This document shows, piece after piece, positions 1 through 10,860 of a stretch of DNA of 64,000 bases (positions within the stretch are counted from its first letter, which is position 1; every line of letters begins with the position of its first letter). The DNA is from Dipteronia dyeriana (Eukaryota; Streptophyta; Magnoliopsida; Sapindales; Sapindaceae): positions 44,390,360 through 44,454,359 of the forward strand of contig CM065295.1 in assembly GCA_032871835.1 (NCBI GenBank), in the 5' to 3' direction. The position numbers and the translations under genes were made by a program. Under the pieces are notes generated by a model. It was not told where the DNA came from, ran no database searches, and saw nothing but the letters and a program-made list of their open reading frames with translations.

Positions 1-244
1 AAATGAGGATAAGCTCCGAGCTAGCCTAGATCTCTTGGAAGAGAAACAAGATCAGGTAGCTGATAAAGTAACGATTTACCAGAGCAAGACCGCTCGGTAC
101 CTTAACAGGAGAGTTAAATCTCAAAACTTTAAGGAAGGGGACCTACTTCTTAGGAAAGTGACATTGAATACCATGAAGAGGTTAGACGGGGACTTGGGGC
201 CCAACTAGGAAGGGACTTACTTAGTATAGATAGTGGTCCGCAAC
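1..244 (+). pseudogene. G1 integrase C-terminus, part 1 (broken by hAT insertion)
   Basis: The + strand, read from base 2 or 3, gives the typical Tat/gypsy integrase tail: a DLLEEKQDQ segment, a TARYLNRRVKSQNFKEGDLL segment and a LRKVTLNT motif, then GPN followed by an in-frame stop (Trp-to-stop, TAG at 208-210) and EGTYLV. The reading frame runs into VVRN directly at the hAT junction and resumes at 4459. Integrase inserts element cDNA into host DNA; this C-terminal part lies after the catalytic core, which is outside the window. The in-frame stops show it is not functional. Confidence 0.85.
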
Positions 245-265
245 TAGTGGTGTAATAATGGACTG
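237..265 (+). repeat. hAT left target duplication and terminal inverted repeat
   Basis: 237-244 is the 8-bp target site copy (TCCGCAAC). 245-265 is the ~21-bp terminal inverted repeat, starting TAGTGGTGTAATAATGG. Eight-bp duplications are diagnostic of hAT transposition. Confidence 0.9.
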
Positions 266-475
266 CCCCAAGACAAGCCGGTCCGGTCGGTCCACCAGTA
301 GAACAGGTCATGCCAAGCACGACCCGTAAAAGAAGAGGACTAGGTCGAGGCCTGGTCCTTGGTAGGCCACGTGCCGGGTCGAAGGTACATGGTCCGGCGG
401 GCCGGCCTTCCAGGCACGCCTAGCTGGGGTGCCAAGCCCCTAGATCGGCGCGCCGGTCCGGCACATCAACCGGTT
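262..475. repeat. hAT left GC-rich subterminal region
   Basis: A dense series of short GGTCC, GGCC and GCCGG-type motifs in both orientations, with far higher GC than the flanks. The counterpart is at 4130-4437. In plant hAT elements such subterminal clusters are the usual transposase-binding regions; that role here is inferred. A poly-A run follows at 482-498. Confidence 0.65.
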
Positions 476-505
476 ACTATTTAAAAAAAAAAAAAAAAGC
501 CCTTT

Positions 506-533
506 AACGGCTGGATTTTGAATTCCAGCCGTT
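506..533. repeat. Perfect 10-bp hairpin
   Basis: AACGGCTGGA (506-515) is followed after an 8-base loop by its exact reverse complement TCCAGCCGTT (524-533). It sits just inside the left subterminal region of the hAT element. Similar AACGGC palindromes are common near plant hAT ends; the function is unknown. Confidence 0.7.
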
Positions 534-604
534 GGAGGCTAAACAAATTACAAAAACCTCCCCTCAAATCTGGCAAATTACATTTTGACCCCAAATCAAA
601 TTTT

Positions 605-613
605 TATATAAAT
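605..613 (+). promoter_or_regulatory. Probable TATA box of the hAT transposase gene
   Basis: TATATAAAT lies about 950 bp before the transposase ATG, in pyrimidine-rich, 5'-UTR-like DNA. A likely 5'-UTR intron runs from a GT at 786 (AAAG/GTACA) to an AG at 1548-1549 (TTTTACTTCAG), which would place the ATG at 1553 close to the start of exon 2. Splice sites are predicted by eye. Confidence 0.45.
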
Positions 614-1552
614 ACTTCCATCCATTTCATTTTCCATTCACTCTCTCTATCATCTTTTCAATCTGTCATTCTCTCAAATCTCAATCTCTATATTCTCCAA
701 TTCTCTACATATTTTTCATTCAATTTCATTATTACTCTCTTTACAAAATTCTCTACATTTTCCACCAACACACCAAATTTTAAAGGTACAATTTTGTTAT
801 TACTTTTGCTCAAACATTTTTTCATTGTAAATTTTATGTTTATGTTTAGAATGTAGTTACTAAATTAAAACATATTTATTTAGTTAGTTAGTTTATCAAT
901 TTTTGGCCTTTAATGTTAATATTATTTGTTTAGTATATTAAGAATTTTAAGTTTAGTAGTAATTTTAATATTTGTTATTAGCAAATTTAGAAAGTTAATT
1001 TGTATTACTGAATTTAATTTTTGTAATAAGTAAATTATGAATGTTAAGTGTAGTAGTTAAGTTTAATATATTTTTTTCATAAATTATGATTTTTTAGTGT
1101 AGTTTGTTTTAATATTTTTGGTGAGTATATTATGAATTTTAAGTGTAGTAGTTAATTTGAATAAGTTTTATTAGTAATTTAAGATTTTTATGTGTAGTAT
1201 TTAATTTAATATTTGTTGTAAGTAAATTTATCAATTTAATTTGTAGTAGTGGATTTAATATTTTTTGTTAGTAGATTATGAATTTTTTGTGTAGTTGTTT
1301 ATGATATTTTTTTTTATGGACCATTATGGATTTTAAGTGTAGTGGTTAATTTTAATAAGTTTTATTTGTATATTAAGATTTTTATGTGTAGTATTTCATT
1401 TCATGTGTTGTTAGTAAATTTATCAATTTTATTTGTAGTAGTGAATTTAATTTTTTACTAATTATTGTTAGTAAATTAAGATTATTGTTAGTAAATATTG
1501 ATTTTTAATTTGACTATTAATGACTATAATGCTCATAATTTTACTTCAGATA

Positions 1553-3861
1553 ATGGATCCTAACCAGTACCCTTATTTTCCGGACGGTTTGAATATGCTC
1601 AACGATGATTTTGATATTTTAGAGCCGACCTATACTCAAGCGGGACCTTCTGGTTCCGCCGTTACACCAACGTCATGTCCCAAAAAATTAACATCAAATG
1701 TGTGGCAGTGTTTCAACATAGTCCAAATGACACTCCCAGACAGAACGTCTGGGCCCATAGCTAAATGTAAGTTTTGTCTTAAGGATTATGCTACAAGTAC
1801 GAGGGGAACCGGACATTTGAGACGACATATGTACAAATATATGCCTACACATGGACAGATAGTCACTACAACCCAGACACAACTACAACGGCACCCAGAC
1901 GGGTCCGTTACGACGTGGCAGTTCGACGCCATGCACGCGAAAGAGTGCTTGGCACGATACATTGCACAAACTGATCAACCGATCAGTATTGGTGAGAGTC
2001 CATTTTATAAGGAATTAATCACTTCTACATATAACCCCCAATATGAACCTGTTTCTAGAACCACCCCTATAAATGATTTGATAAGATTGTTTGAAACCCA
2101 AAGGGATGACTTAATTGCTGAAATACAGCATTTAAGTATCTCTGTTGCATTAACTTCTGATATTTTGAATGCATGTTCCAAACAGGACTATTTATGTGTA
2201 ACGGGACACTATTTAGATTCTGACTGGAGGATAACAAAAAGAATTAATCACTTCTGCATATAACCCCCAATATGAACCTGTTTCTAGAACTACCACTAGA
2301 AATGATTTGATAAGATTGTTTGAAACCCAAAGGGATGACTTAATTGCTGAAATACAGCATTCAAGTGTCTCTGTTGCATTAACTTCTGATATTTGGAATG
2401 CATGTTCCAAATAGGACTATTTATGTGTCACGGGACACTATTTAGATTATGACTGGAGGATAACAAAAAAAATTATTGGTTTTCGTCCTATGGATTTTGC
2501 ACATACCGCAGAAAATATTTTTAATGTCATTATTTCTATTTTAGAAACATATGAAATCATGCATCGCATCCTTTCGATCACATTAGATATTGCATCTGCA
2601 AATACTAGATCTATTGCATTGTTTGTTGCAAGAAATATCCCGCAAGATAGAGGTTATTTCTTCCATCAACGGTGTGCATATCATATTATAAATTTAGTTG
2701 AACAGGCTGGTTTAAAGCAGGTAAGCAACCAAATAGATCGCATCAGAGATGCCATTTCTTGGATTTGCAGTTCTAATCCTAGATTCAGTGAATTCAAGAG
2801 ACATTGTAAATTAAACGGTTTCAAACCCCGACGATTCCAAACTGATATGCCTGTAAGGTGGAACTCTACTTATTTAATGTTGGGAAATTGTTTGGAATAT
2901 GATACAACCATTACATGTTTTTATAACATGAAATTGGCCGAAATAGGTCAAATGGGAGCAAAAACACTTACCACAGACGATTGGTATGTGGTAAAGATTT
3001 TTGTTCAATTTTTAAAGATTTTTTACAATGTTAATGTAACTCTTTCCGGGGTCTATTACCCCATATCTTCCAAGACAACACATCAGATAGTGGAAATATC
3101 TGAAGTGTTAAACAGTTATAGAGAAGATGAACATCTAGGCGCTACAGGTTTTGCCATGGAGACAAAGTTGAAAAATTATTGGGCTAACATTCCTCTACTT
3201 TATGCCTTAAGTGTTATAGTAGATCCTAGGGTTAAATTGTTTGGTTTAGAAGTTTTGTTTGAGTTTATTGGTATTAATTTGTCAATAGATTATTCAGAAC
3301 AAATTACTGACATTCGAACCAAGTTGTTCGAGATTTTCCGTATTTATGATAGAAGGTTTGGCAACATTGGCACCCCCCAATCAACATAACCGGAGACAGA
3401 GCCGAATCAAACAAGTTGGAGCCTTCTGAAACGGTGAAAAAAAGGACAAATCAGCAAGTACTTCTTCAGGGCAAAGATCTGGCTCATCTTCTTGTACCGA
3501 ACTGATTAGGTACCTTGAAGCACAGTTCGATGTTGTTGAAGACAAAGAAGAGTTTGATTTGTTGTTATGGTGGAAGACCTATACGTACAGGTATCCAGTT
3601 CTGTCACACTAAGCACGTGACGAACTGGTTATTCCTATGTCAACAGTTTCTTCAGAACAAGCTTTCAACACCAGTGGATGCATAATTGAACCAAGAAGAA
3701 TCTGTTTGTCTCCGGAGATGGTGGAGGTATTAACATGCCTTCGGGATTGGGAGCATGATAAAAAAAGGTTGCGAAATCTAACTGTAGATAAAGAGCTTAT
3801 TCTAAGTTTCAACAATCTATATATTGATGACCCTGCAGGTAATGGCCAGGGCCAGAACTAG
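1553..3861 (+). pseudogene. hAT transposase with BED zinc finger (disrupted)
   Basis: The ATG at 1553 (MDPNQYPYF) follows a good splice acceptor and is preferred over the upstream in-frame ATG at 1520. Residues ~45-100 form a BED zinc finger (CKFC ... GTGHLRRHM, a C2H2 pattern). The RNase-H-like core is readable at 2490-3389 (LDIASANTRS, HQRCAYHIINL, MPVRWNSTYLML). The hAT dimerisation domain is at ~3484-3861 (FDLLLWWKTYTYRYP, STVSSEQAFNTSGC, EVLTCLRDWEHDKKR). The layout matches RICESLEEPER/DAYSLEEPER-type plant hAT transposases, which cut and paste the element. It is broken by a 229-bp tandem duplication (frame change plus TAG at 2412), a frame break after 3389 and a stop near 3610. Confidence 0.9.
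2012..2469 (+). repeat. 229-bp tandem duplication inside the transposase
   Basis: 2012-2240 and 2241-2469 are two direct copies offset by exactly 229 bp and differing at a handful of positions. 229 is not a multiple of 3, so the duplication shifts the frame. The second copy also has CAG changed to TAG (2412-2414). Confidence 0.92.
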
Positions 3862-4067
3862 GTTATACTTTTACATATGTATTTATTATTTACTTGTAAG
3901 TTGTAAAACGATTGCACTCTTTTTCCCTTACCAAGTTTTTATCCTACTGGGTTTTTCTTGGTAAGGTTTTTAATGAGGCAATCATGTAAATATGTAATAC
4001 TGAATTCCATAAGTGAAAAATAATTAAATAAATAAAAAATTGTTCGTTCTCTTTATTCATTTCAAAT

Positions 4068-4106
4068 CCTAAACCCTAAACCCTAAACCCTAAAACCTAA
4101 ACCCAA
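4068..4106 (+). repeat. Telomere-like CCCTAAA repeat inside the hAT 3' region
   Basis: About five plant-telomere-type units (CCTAAAC / CCCTAAA, the last two degenerate) lie just before the right GC-rich subterminal region. Because they lie within a transposon, they are not a chromosome end. They contain AAACCC hexamers, the type of motif bound by the Arabidopsis Tag1 hAT transposase. Confidence 0.8.
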
Positions 4107-4129
4107 ACAAATGTAATTTGGAACATTAT

Positions 4130-4437
4130 TTTGGACCAGACCCTCCAAGCCCGTCGGACTAGGCCTGCCAGGCCCGCAAGGCCAGGCCGGTCAGACCAGG
4201 CCATTGACAGGCCTGGCACGGCCGGCCTAAGGCAGATCGGCATGCCGTACCGGGCCTCATCTTTCATAAACTGGCCGGGCCTGGTCCGGCATGCCCAGGG
4301 TCTTCAGGCGGGCCGTGCCAGGCCTCATCTTTCGATAACTGGCCGGTCCTGGTCTGGTACTCCCAGGGTAACGTGCCGAGCCTGGCCTGGCCCATTTCCA
4401 GAAATGGACTGGCCAAGTCGTGCCTAATGGGCCAAGC
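4130..4437. repeat. hAT right GC-rich subterminal region
   Basis: Many GGCC, CCGG and GGCCTGG motifs in both orientations. An internal direct repeat shares GCCTCATCTTTC..AACTGGCCGG (4255-4275 and 4323-4345). It pairs with the left region at 262-475. Confidence 0.7.
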
Positions 4438-4466
4438 CAGTCCATTTTTACAGCAATATCCGTAAT
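4438..4466 (-). repeat. hAT right terminal inverted repeat and target duplication
   Basis: 4438-4458 is the inverted counterpart of the left terminus (3 mismatches in 21). 4459-4466 (TCCGTAAT) is the second target-site copy. Confidence 0.9.
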
Positions 4467-4550
4467 GGGGAGTACAAGCTTGAGGACATGGATGGCCGGC
4501 TCATCGACCGCACTTGGAATGTCGATCACCTGAGGAAATATTACCCCTAA
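4459..4550 (+). pseudogene. G1 integrase C-terminus, part 2
   Basis: After the duplicated target the frame resumes as RNGEYKLEDMDGRLIDR then TWNVDHLRKYYP and a TAA at 4548-4550. This is the usual end of a Tat-type gypsy polyprotein (YHLEDLDG...WNxxHLKKYY). It is the natural pol terminus, so the next 4 kb is the 3' non-pol region of G1. Confidence 0.88.
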
Positions 4551-4730
4551 ATAGGGAACTCATGAGCAGATCACCTCCATTTGGGTTTTAATGAAATCTC
4601 CAACAATAATGTACTCCATTTTTTTACCCATAAAGTCTGTTTTCTCCATCATTGATTATATTCTACAATGATTTCTCTGTAAACTAGGGTCTACATAGGT
4701 AAGTTCAATATAGTCATCTCAACACCAAGG
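4551..4730. other. G1 post-pol spacer
   Basis: AT-rich non-coding sequence between the pol stop and the tandem array. Nothing further is recognised. Confidence 0.5.
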
Positions 4731-5210
4731 ATTAGCCGGGGAAGCCCACTCGCTATCCTTGATGCCTCGGTCGGGCACCACCCCTGGCCAAGAAGGGTTT
4801 GAGTGTAAAAACATAGTTTCCATCCAGATCTCGAGACCGGGGATTAGCAGGGGAAGCCCCCTCGCTATCTTGATGCCTTGGTCGGGCTACCACCCCCAAG
4901 AAGGGTCTGAGTGTAAGACCATAGTTGTCATCCAGATCACGAAACCAGGAAAGAGCTAGATAGCCCTCCTGATGCCTTGGCTGGGCTACCACCCTCAAGA
5001 AGGGTCTGAGTGTAAGAGTATAGTTGCCATCCAGAACATGAGACCAGGAAATAGATAAATAGCCCTCTTCATGCCTTGGTTAGGCTACCACCCTCAAGAG
5101 GGGTCTGAGTGTAAGAGCATAAATGTAATCCAGATCACGAGACCAGGATATAGCTAGATAGATCTCCTAATGCCTCGGTCGGCCTATAACCCCCCAAAGA
5201 GGTGCAGGAT
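4731..5210 (+). repeat. Tandem repeat, ~100-110 bp x 4.5 units
   Basis: Units begin near 4731, 4840, 4948, 5046 and 5144. Each contains ATGCCTCGGTCGGGC-like and GGGTCTGAGTGTAAG-like blocks and ends with CCAGATCACGAGACCAGGA-like sequence; the last unit is partial. Tandem arrays between pol and the 3' LTR are common in Tat/Ogre elements. Confidence 0.85.
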
Positions 5211-5741
5211 TGGAAAGCTCTTCTACTTAAACTCCAATGATCTAGCTATTAGTAGTTACTAATCTTCCATGCGTATATGATTGCTTGTTGTGACATGTGC
5301 AAACTAGCATATAATCACATAAGGGGACTATTCACTACAGTCATCGAGCTACAAATTTCTACTGAGAGTTAAGAGCTCGAGCTGGCTGTCTACTTTCACA
5401 CTTAAACAAAATTTTATATCTCGTTATCTCTGCCAAGACTAGTAAGTCAAGTTATTTTAGAGGTCGCATCTAGGGCGGGATCAAGAATGAAGAGAAAGGA
5501 TGTCAACCAAGTCAAAATTAGTTGAAGATAACATGAATGAAATCTAAAGCTAGTTTCATTAATGAAATGGGAGCCTATCCCCTGGAAAGGCTACAGTCAT
5601 CAAGCAGAGATCCCAACCCCAGGTTCCGGGCTACACAAGCTGAAAGAATGAATATGAAAAAGCTAATTAAACATGGCATGAGTAAAGCGGGGTGCCCACC
5701 CCTTTTTCTGGGTTGTAAAAGCTAGTTGTGAATAGACTGTG
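5211..5741. other. Non-coding stretch of G1
   Basis: I see no protein motif or repeat here. The short ORF at 5537-5725 has no recognisable content. Confidence 0.4.
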
Positions 5742-8027
5742 TCAGGCTCCAGCTTTCTCCTGGTTCCCTTCTACTGCTCCCCTTTCCTGGTGATCCTCAC
5801 CTTTTACTTCTCCTTCTGGTGGTTGCTCATTTTGGTTGGCCATTTCTGTTACCCCTTCCAGCAGAGGATCCCCGATCGCCCGCTGTTCAGCAGGGTCCTC
5901 CTCCAATATCTCATTAACCACCTTCATAACCTCAAGCGAGATGGCCGCATCAAGAAGGGTGGCCATTGACTCCGTCATGCTCTCTCCCACCTCCGGATCT
6001 TCCCTTGAAGACACTTCAGAAGGGTCACAGGCTTCTAGATGGCCTCCCACATTTCCCAAGAGCTGAACCCCCCATTGAGGATTCTTCGGGACCTGATGTT
6101 AGGAAAATGGGGGGATGAGAAGGAAGGTATGGCATAGTTGGCTGCTTTCTAGCTCTTGCCATATTAGAATGACCAATTTGTTACCTTCTAGATAAGACAT
6201 ATCCATGACCTTGGTCGTTATCTCCTCCTCACCCTAGCCGTCAATGATGGATAGGTCGAAAGTAGAAGGTAGAGCTTCTATAACCTAGAAGGAGGCATAA
6301 AAATACCCATCGCCAAAGGAAGTATCCATCCTCGCTTACAGCTTGGCAACCTGAGCATGCATGGCTTGATTCTCGATGTCCAACATCTTTGCTTTTGCCT
6401 TCCAGGAGCCCATTTGCTCAGCCCGACACTCAAACCGAAGGGTTTCTAAGTCAAGGGATCTCTTCATCCTCTCAAGATAGCATTAAAGCTCGGCTAGCTC
6501 CGCCTCTATCCCCCATTGGCTAGAAGTCATCTCTTGTACTAGATCTTAAGCCCATGCCAATAACTTCATGGCCCGCTCTGCTTCAGCTTCAGCTTTGATT
6601 GCCCGATCAAGGAGATTAGCCACATGGTGGCCTATGGCCACATTGAATTTGAAGGCCTATAAAAGAGTTCAAGTTAGAAAGTGGTGAACCAAAATATTAT
6701 AGGAAAAGATAAAAGACGATGATTACCTCAGCCAAGAAGGATGACCCTTTGGTGATCAGGATATCTACGGGAATTGAAGCCATCATAGAGAGACTACCCC
6801 CGGGGCAAAAAGTGAAGAATTGTGCTAAGACCTCGTCTAGAGTGGCAGAGCCTGACTGATTATGTGGGCTAATATGGGGCATTTCTTCAATATCAGCTTC
6901 GGAGTCCTTTGAAGCTTGAGGGACGAGAAGTGTAGATAGAGAGACAGAAACATCTAGCGAGGTAGAAGCGAGGGCTACAGGAGCTGAAGCAAAAGTATGG
7001 ACAAGTAGAGTAGGAGTTGTCGTTGCTACGTCAGCTGCTTGAGAAACAGAGGTCCCTTTACCCCGCACCTTGGTAGCCCGGGATGTGAGGAGCGCCATCT
7101 TGGACCTGTGCTAGGAGGGGGGGGGGAACAAGAGCAGATGAAGCCTTTCCTGGAGACTCGATTTGGCAGAAAGAGGAGGGGTGCAAGCTTGTTGGGCTTC
7201 ACGGGAAGCTGGAGCAGCAACAAAAACTGCTATAAAAAAAGGAAGGGAAACTATCAGAATTGAACTAATCAATGAAACAAAACATGATTATTTAGTGTTG
7301 CTTATGAGGAGTAGCATTACAGATTCGCAGATAGTGGTTTACCCAGTGAGAATCGAAAGGGTCTGCGGTTGGGAATTTCATGTTCAAGTAGTTCCTAGCA
7401 AGGTTGGCCTTCAACACAGATTCAGACTCAGTGGGTAAGGAATCCTGGCCCCATGATGGTTTACCGTTAAAAGTTATAGGAACCATAAACTCATGCCCGT
7501 CAATGAAGGTTGAGCTTCCCTAGTAAACTCCAGCTAAGATCCACTCCTCCTTCCAAGCAGGATCCTTCCTCGAAGCACCAGGGATGATGAATTGGGAGCA
7601 TGCCGCTGGAAGGTTTGAAGACATCATAATTCCTATGAGGGACGGAGAGAAAAAAGATGTCGGGGATGACGTACTTCGACCACAGGCGATCGAGCGAGTT
7701 GGGGTCGGTGGTAGAGTCTGGGATAATTCTAAAATCTAAGGGGGAAAGCCTCTCCAGAGAAGAACCGGCAACTGTGACTTGGCCCTTCCCAGTAGCGAGT
7801 CCCTATTTTTCTCACCGAAATCTTTATCAACAAAGCTCATAGGATTATCTAATCGATTAGAAAACCTGATCCCCAATGGCTACGTTCATGTTCTACCGAC
7901 GACGCTACAGGGCCGGAGGTGAGTCGTCACTGTCAAGGTCTCATCTAGCCCGTTTTCCTTGGGCAAGATTGGAAACCTCTACGTCATCAACGAGGGAATC
8001 AATGGAGTTATGGTTGACTTTTGACAT
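5742..8027 (-). pseudogene. G1 antisense ORF (Tat-type 'putative gypsy type transposon' protein), degraded
   Basis: Read on the minus strand from a possible ATG at 8027 (MSKVNHNSIDSLVDD). Recognisable blocks follow: SLERLSPLDFRIIPDST and WSKYVIPDIFF (~7760-7650); PAWKEEWILAGVYWGSSTFI and NGKPSWGQDSLP (~7560-7440), then LARNYLNMKFPTADPFDSHW; a low-complexity Ser/Thr/Ala part starting MALLTSRATKVRGKG (7098); and an acidic Glu-rich tail (6059-5742). G2 has an equivalent antisense gene at 29430-32371. Such ORFs lie antisense between pol and the 3' LTR in Tat elements; their function is unknown. Stops and frame changes, possibly some introns, interrupt it. Confidence 0.65.
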
Positions 8028-8415
8028 AATGGAATAGAGTTTGGAGGCTGAGAAAAAGAGAAGGAATAAAGGCGTAGTTAGAGAGGCAGCAAAAGAGAGG
8101 GATTTTTAAATTTTAAAGTTTAAAGAGTAAACGTGAGGAAGGCGGTGAAACTGTTGGGTATAAACAAAAGTAGGGGAGGTGATGACGTCAACGAAATCTT
8201 CGATCGGATTGCCTTAAATAGAAAGAATAGTCGTAATGTAGCCGGACTGTTTCGGGGAATGTACCGGCCAATGCTCGCCACGTCTCTTATGCAATTAATG
8301 AGAATATTTCCTTCGAATTTTTTTGCAATGATAAAGGGGGAAATTTCCAAATTAAAATAGGAAATCTGACTCAAACCCTAACTCAATCACCGGTGTTCAA
8401 GTCAGAGAGGGCTTC

Positions 8416-9537
8416 TGTTAATAGCTAAATTTGGCTAGGAACCAAAGAGAAATTTTCCACTCTTCCAGCCTGAATCCAAACCCAAGATCACCTATTCTTC
8501 AACCCTGGTTCCTGAGGTCTAGCTTTGGAACCATCCTGTAAAAGTAAGGAAGGGTCACCGAGCTCAAGAAGCCTCTAAGGTGAAGTCCGACACAAACGAA
8601 TCGAGCTCCTTCCACCAAATCAAGGCTCCCCGAGGTCGAAACTACCTTATAACCTCTCTAGAAGCCAACCATCCTCCCTAAGCATAAAGAGACCCATTGA
8701 ATGCCCATTTTACATTACAGTACTGCTTCATCTCTCCGAAGAAAGATTTGAACCTATATGGACCGGTGGGACGAAGCTCGCCAAAGCTCCATTACCACCA
8801 AAAAGTGTTTGCACGGTCACCTCAAGTTCCAAGGGATCTAGAAGGGTCTAGCCAAACTTATAGTACTAAGACCGATTTATGAATCTACCCCGCACTATAA
8901 AATGTTGAACGCTATGCACGTTGACCTCTATGAGGAATAACACCATGAAGACACATAGGATCATATCCGTATTCCATCGAAACACTGTGTACGTGCATGG
9001 CAAGTGTTTGAGTCCAAAGAGGAAACAAACTTATCTCTAAAAGATATTCTCATCTCCATTATTAGATCAAAGTCAACAACATTCAAAATAAGATATCCCA
9101 GCCGATAATGAGGGATTGGATTCAGAGAATCACCAATTTAACCTATTTTGACTGTGTAAAATACGCGGAAGTATGCACAAGAAAAAGGGAGAAAAACAGT
9201 GAATGAATGAGAGCAGGATAGGGAAAATAAATAAGAGATTTAACTTCGGTCTAAATTCTATAATCAGAACATGGTTGGTATCGTATTCTACTATTCGATA
9301 GGCACGAGGTTGCCACCCTACTGTACTCCAGCAAGTTTGAGTGTGTTTGAGAGATTTCTACATTTCATACATGTTTTACAATAAACATTTATACTCTCGT
9401 TTTCATTATATTCAAACATTCATTTCTATCCTAACTGGTCAGGTACCTAAGGCACCGACCCAGACCACCACCTCCGTGGTAGAGGTCTCGAGGGTGTTAG
9501 TTGGAATTTCTCACATCGAGTAAATTTCCTATTAACA
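8416..9537 (+). repeat. G1 3' LTR (1122 bp)
   Basis: It starts TGTTAATAG at 8416 after a purine-rich stretch (AGAGAGGG, 8405-8411) and ends CTATTAACA at 9537. These are perfect 9-bp inverted ends with canonical TG...CA. A TATA-like CTATAAAATG lies at about 8893-8902, a plausible LTR promoter. Only one LTR is in the window. Confidence 0.8.
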
Positions 9538-10084
9538 TTTACAAATCTACCTAAAGAAAAATTATAAAAAGAACCCATAAATTAATGTTATTATAAAAAA
9601 AATCAGACTAAAAAACAAGAGAAAAAAACATCATCCACCGGTTGTTATCGTCGGTGGAGATTGGATCTCCTTCTGATGCGGAGGAGATTGAGTTCTCTCA
9701 AGAAGATCGTCGATCATCTCTTGGGAGACCGTTTGATCTCCTCCAAAGAAGATCATTAATCTCGGCGTCACGTGCTGAGGAGATCACACAATCTCTCATG
9801 ACAATCTCCTCTGCGTGAAATCATTCCATCTAGGGATGGACCAATCCCCATAGGGCTGCATCCCCACGGTGACCCATGAGGTATTGGCCGTGTAACAATT
9901 CATTCTTGTGTGTAGTGCGTAGGGCCATGTCTCCCGAATGATCATAGTATAGTCGCTCATCTAATACTAAATGAATCCAAATCCTTTGTTAAAAAAATCA
10001 ATAGAAGCACTGAAAATAGATCTCCCTTAACCCATAGGATAGCCAGAAGGTATAACGTATCTATAAAAGAGAGAGTACGGGGCC
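9538..10084. other. Unclassified repeat with palindromic GAGATC/GATCTC motifs
   Basis: 9650-9830 contains about a dozen GAGATC or GATCTCC motifs in alternating orientation. A related cluster lies at 10885-11035. No ORF or element terminus could be fixed. 9830-10084 shows nothing recognisable. Confidence 0.45.
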
Positions 10085-10215
10085 TTACCCTTAATTTAGC
10101 AAATTTTTCCCCCAAATGGGGTTTAGGGTGGGGGTGGGGGCAAACTGGACCCTATTTTCATAATGGGGGAAGTGGTGGGGGAATCCCTTCCACTCCCACT
10201 CCCCCATTTCTCCCA

Positions 10216-10256
<41 letters not shown>

Positions 10257-10860
10257 AATTTTATTTTTATTTTTATTTTTAATCCTAACTAATAAGTAAT
10301 ATCTAAACAATTAAAAAAAAACAGATAAATAAACCTAAGTTAGTACCTGACCCATTTGGTCATTCACTCAGGTATTTCTTTAATTTTTCTTTATAATTTT
10401 TTTAAACAACACACGGTCCATGAGACCAAGACTTTAATTTTTATTTTATTCAATTTTCTGACTCTCTCTCTTCTTTCTTTAAAAACCCTAGTTGCCCAAG
10501 TCCCCTATGTAGTCCCTATCTTCTCCACCTCCGACTGCTACCAATAAGAATCTTCGATCGCTGACTATTGTTTAATTGTTATTTTTTTTATTATTATTGT
10601 TTGGTAGTGTTAGTTGTTTTCTTTTCTTCCCTTCTCCACGGTGATTCTTCGATCATCGACTGTTACCACGGTGAGTTTCAGACTGTCTATTTTTGGATTG
10701 AAATTTTGGATTGAAAATGGGAAAAATGAAGTTTAGGGTGGGGATGGGAGAACTTTCCCATAAACACTCTCATCCCCAATTCCTCTGAATAGGGTTTTGG
10801 GCATGCAGGGGTATCGTCCTCCGCCCCCTCAATGGGACCGTCCTCTGTCCTCTCAATGGG
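10085..10860. other. Possible non-autonomous element with G/C-run ends
   Basis: A GGGGTTTAGGGTGGGGGTGG-type block at 10120-10205 and a related GTTTAGGGTGGGGATGGG block at 10730-10790 bracket AT-rich DNA. Runs of CCCC/GGGG near both edges resemble hAT-type subterminal repeats, but I could not fix terminal inverted repeats or a target duplication, so the class is open. Confidence 0.3.
10217..10253. repeat. (TA)n microsatellite
   Basis: About 18 uninterrupted TA dinucleotides. Confidence 0.95.

Larger units (their letters stand above)
245..4458 (+). mobile_element. hAT-superfamily DNA transposon, complete ends, degraded transposase
   Basis: Both ends are defined. The left terminus reads TAGTGGTGTAATAATGGACT; the right terminus, reverse complemented, reads TATTGCTGTAAAAATGGACT, 17 of 20 identical. 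An 8-bp target duplication flanks it (TCCGCAAC at 237-244, TCCGTAAT at 4459-4466; the two differences are C/T). Removing 245-4458 plus one duplicate rejoins the gypsy integrase reading frame (VVRN / NGEYKLEDMDG), which independently confirms the ends. Inside are GC-rich subterminal regions, a TATA box, a probable 5'-UTR intron, a BED-finger transposase pseudogene and a telomere-like repeat. Length 4214 bp is normal for an autonomous plant hAT. Confidence 0.93.
1..9537 (+). mobile_element. Ty3/gypsy Tat-like retrotransposon G1, 3' portion, split by a hAT element
   Basis: The 5' part lies outside the window. Visible in order are the end of integrase (1-244, continued at 4459-4550), a tandem-repeat region, an antisense ORF on the minus strand, a purine tract and a 3' LTR (8416-9537). 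This order, with a long antisense ORF between pol and the 3' LTR, is characteristic of the Tat lineage (Ogre/Retand-like). The hAT transposon at 245-4458 is nested in it. A 5-bp target duplication cannot be checked because the 5' LTR is missing; the base run after the LTR is TTTAC. Confidence 0.85.

Noticed and set aside
518..856. 112-codon ORF as a gene
   Set aside because: Low-complexity C/T-rich translation overlapping the hairpin, TATA box and 5'-UTR of the hAT transposase.
4068..4106. Telomere or chromosome end
   Set aside because: Only five degenerate units, lying inside a transposon with defined ends and continuing sequence on both sides.
4131..4529. ORFs on both strands in the GC-rich block
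   Set aside because: They are translations of the hAT subterminal repeats (Arg/Pro/Gly-rich on both strands) and cross the element end.
8120..8374. Paired ORFs on both strands upstream of the G1 LTR
   Set aside because: They are complementary shadows in non-coding DNA between the antisense ORF start and the LTR; no motif in either.
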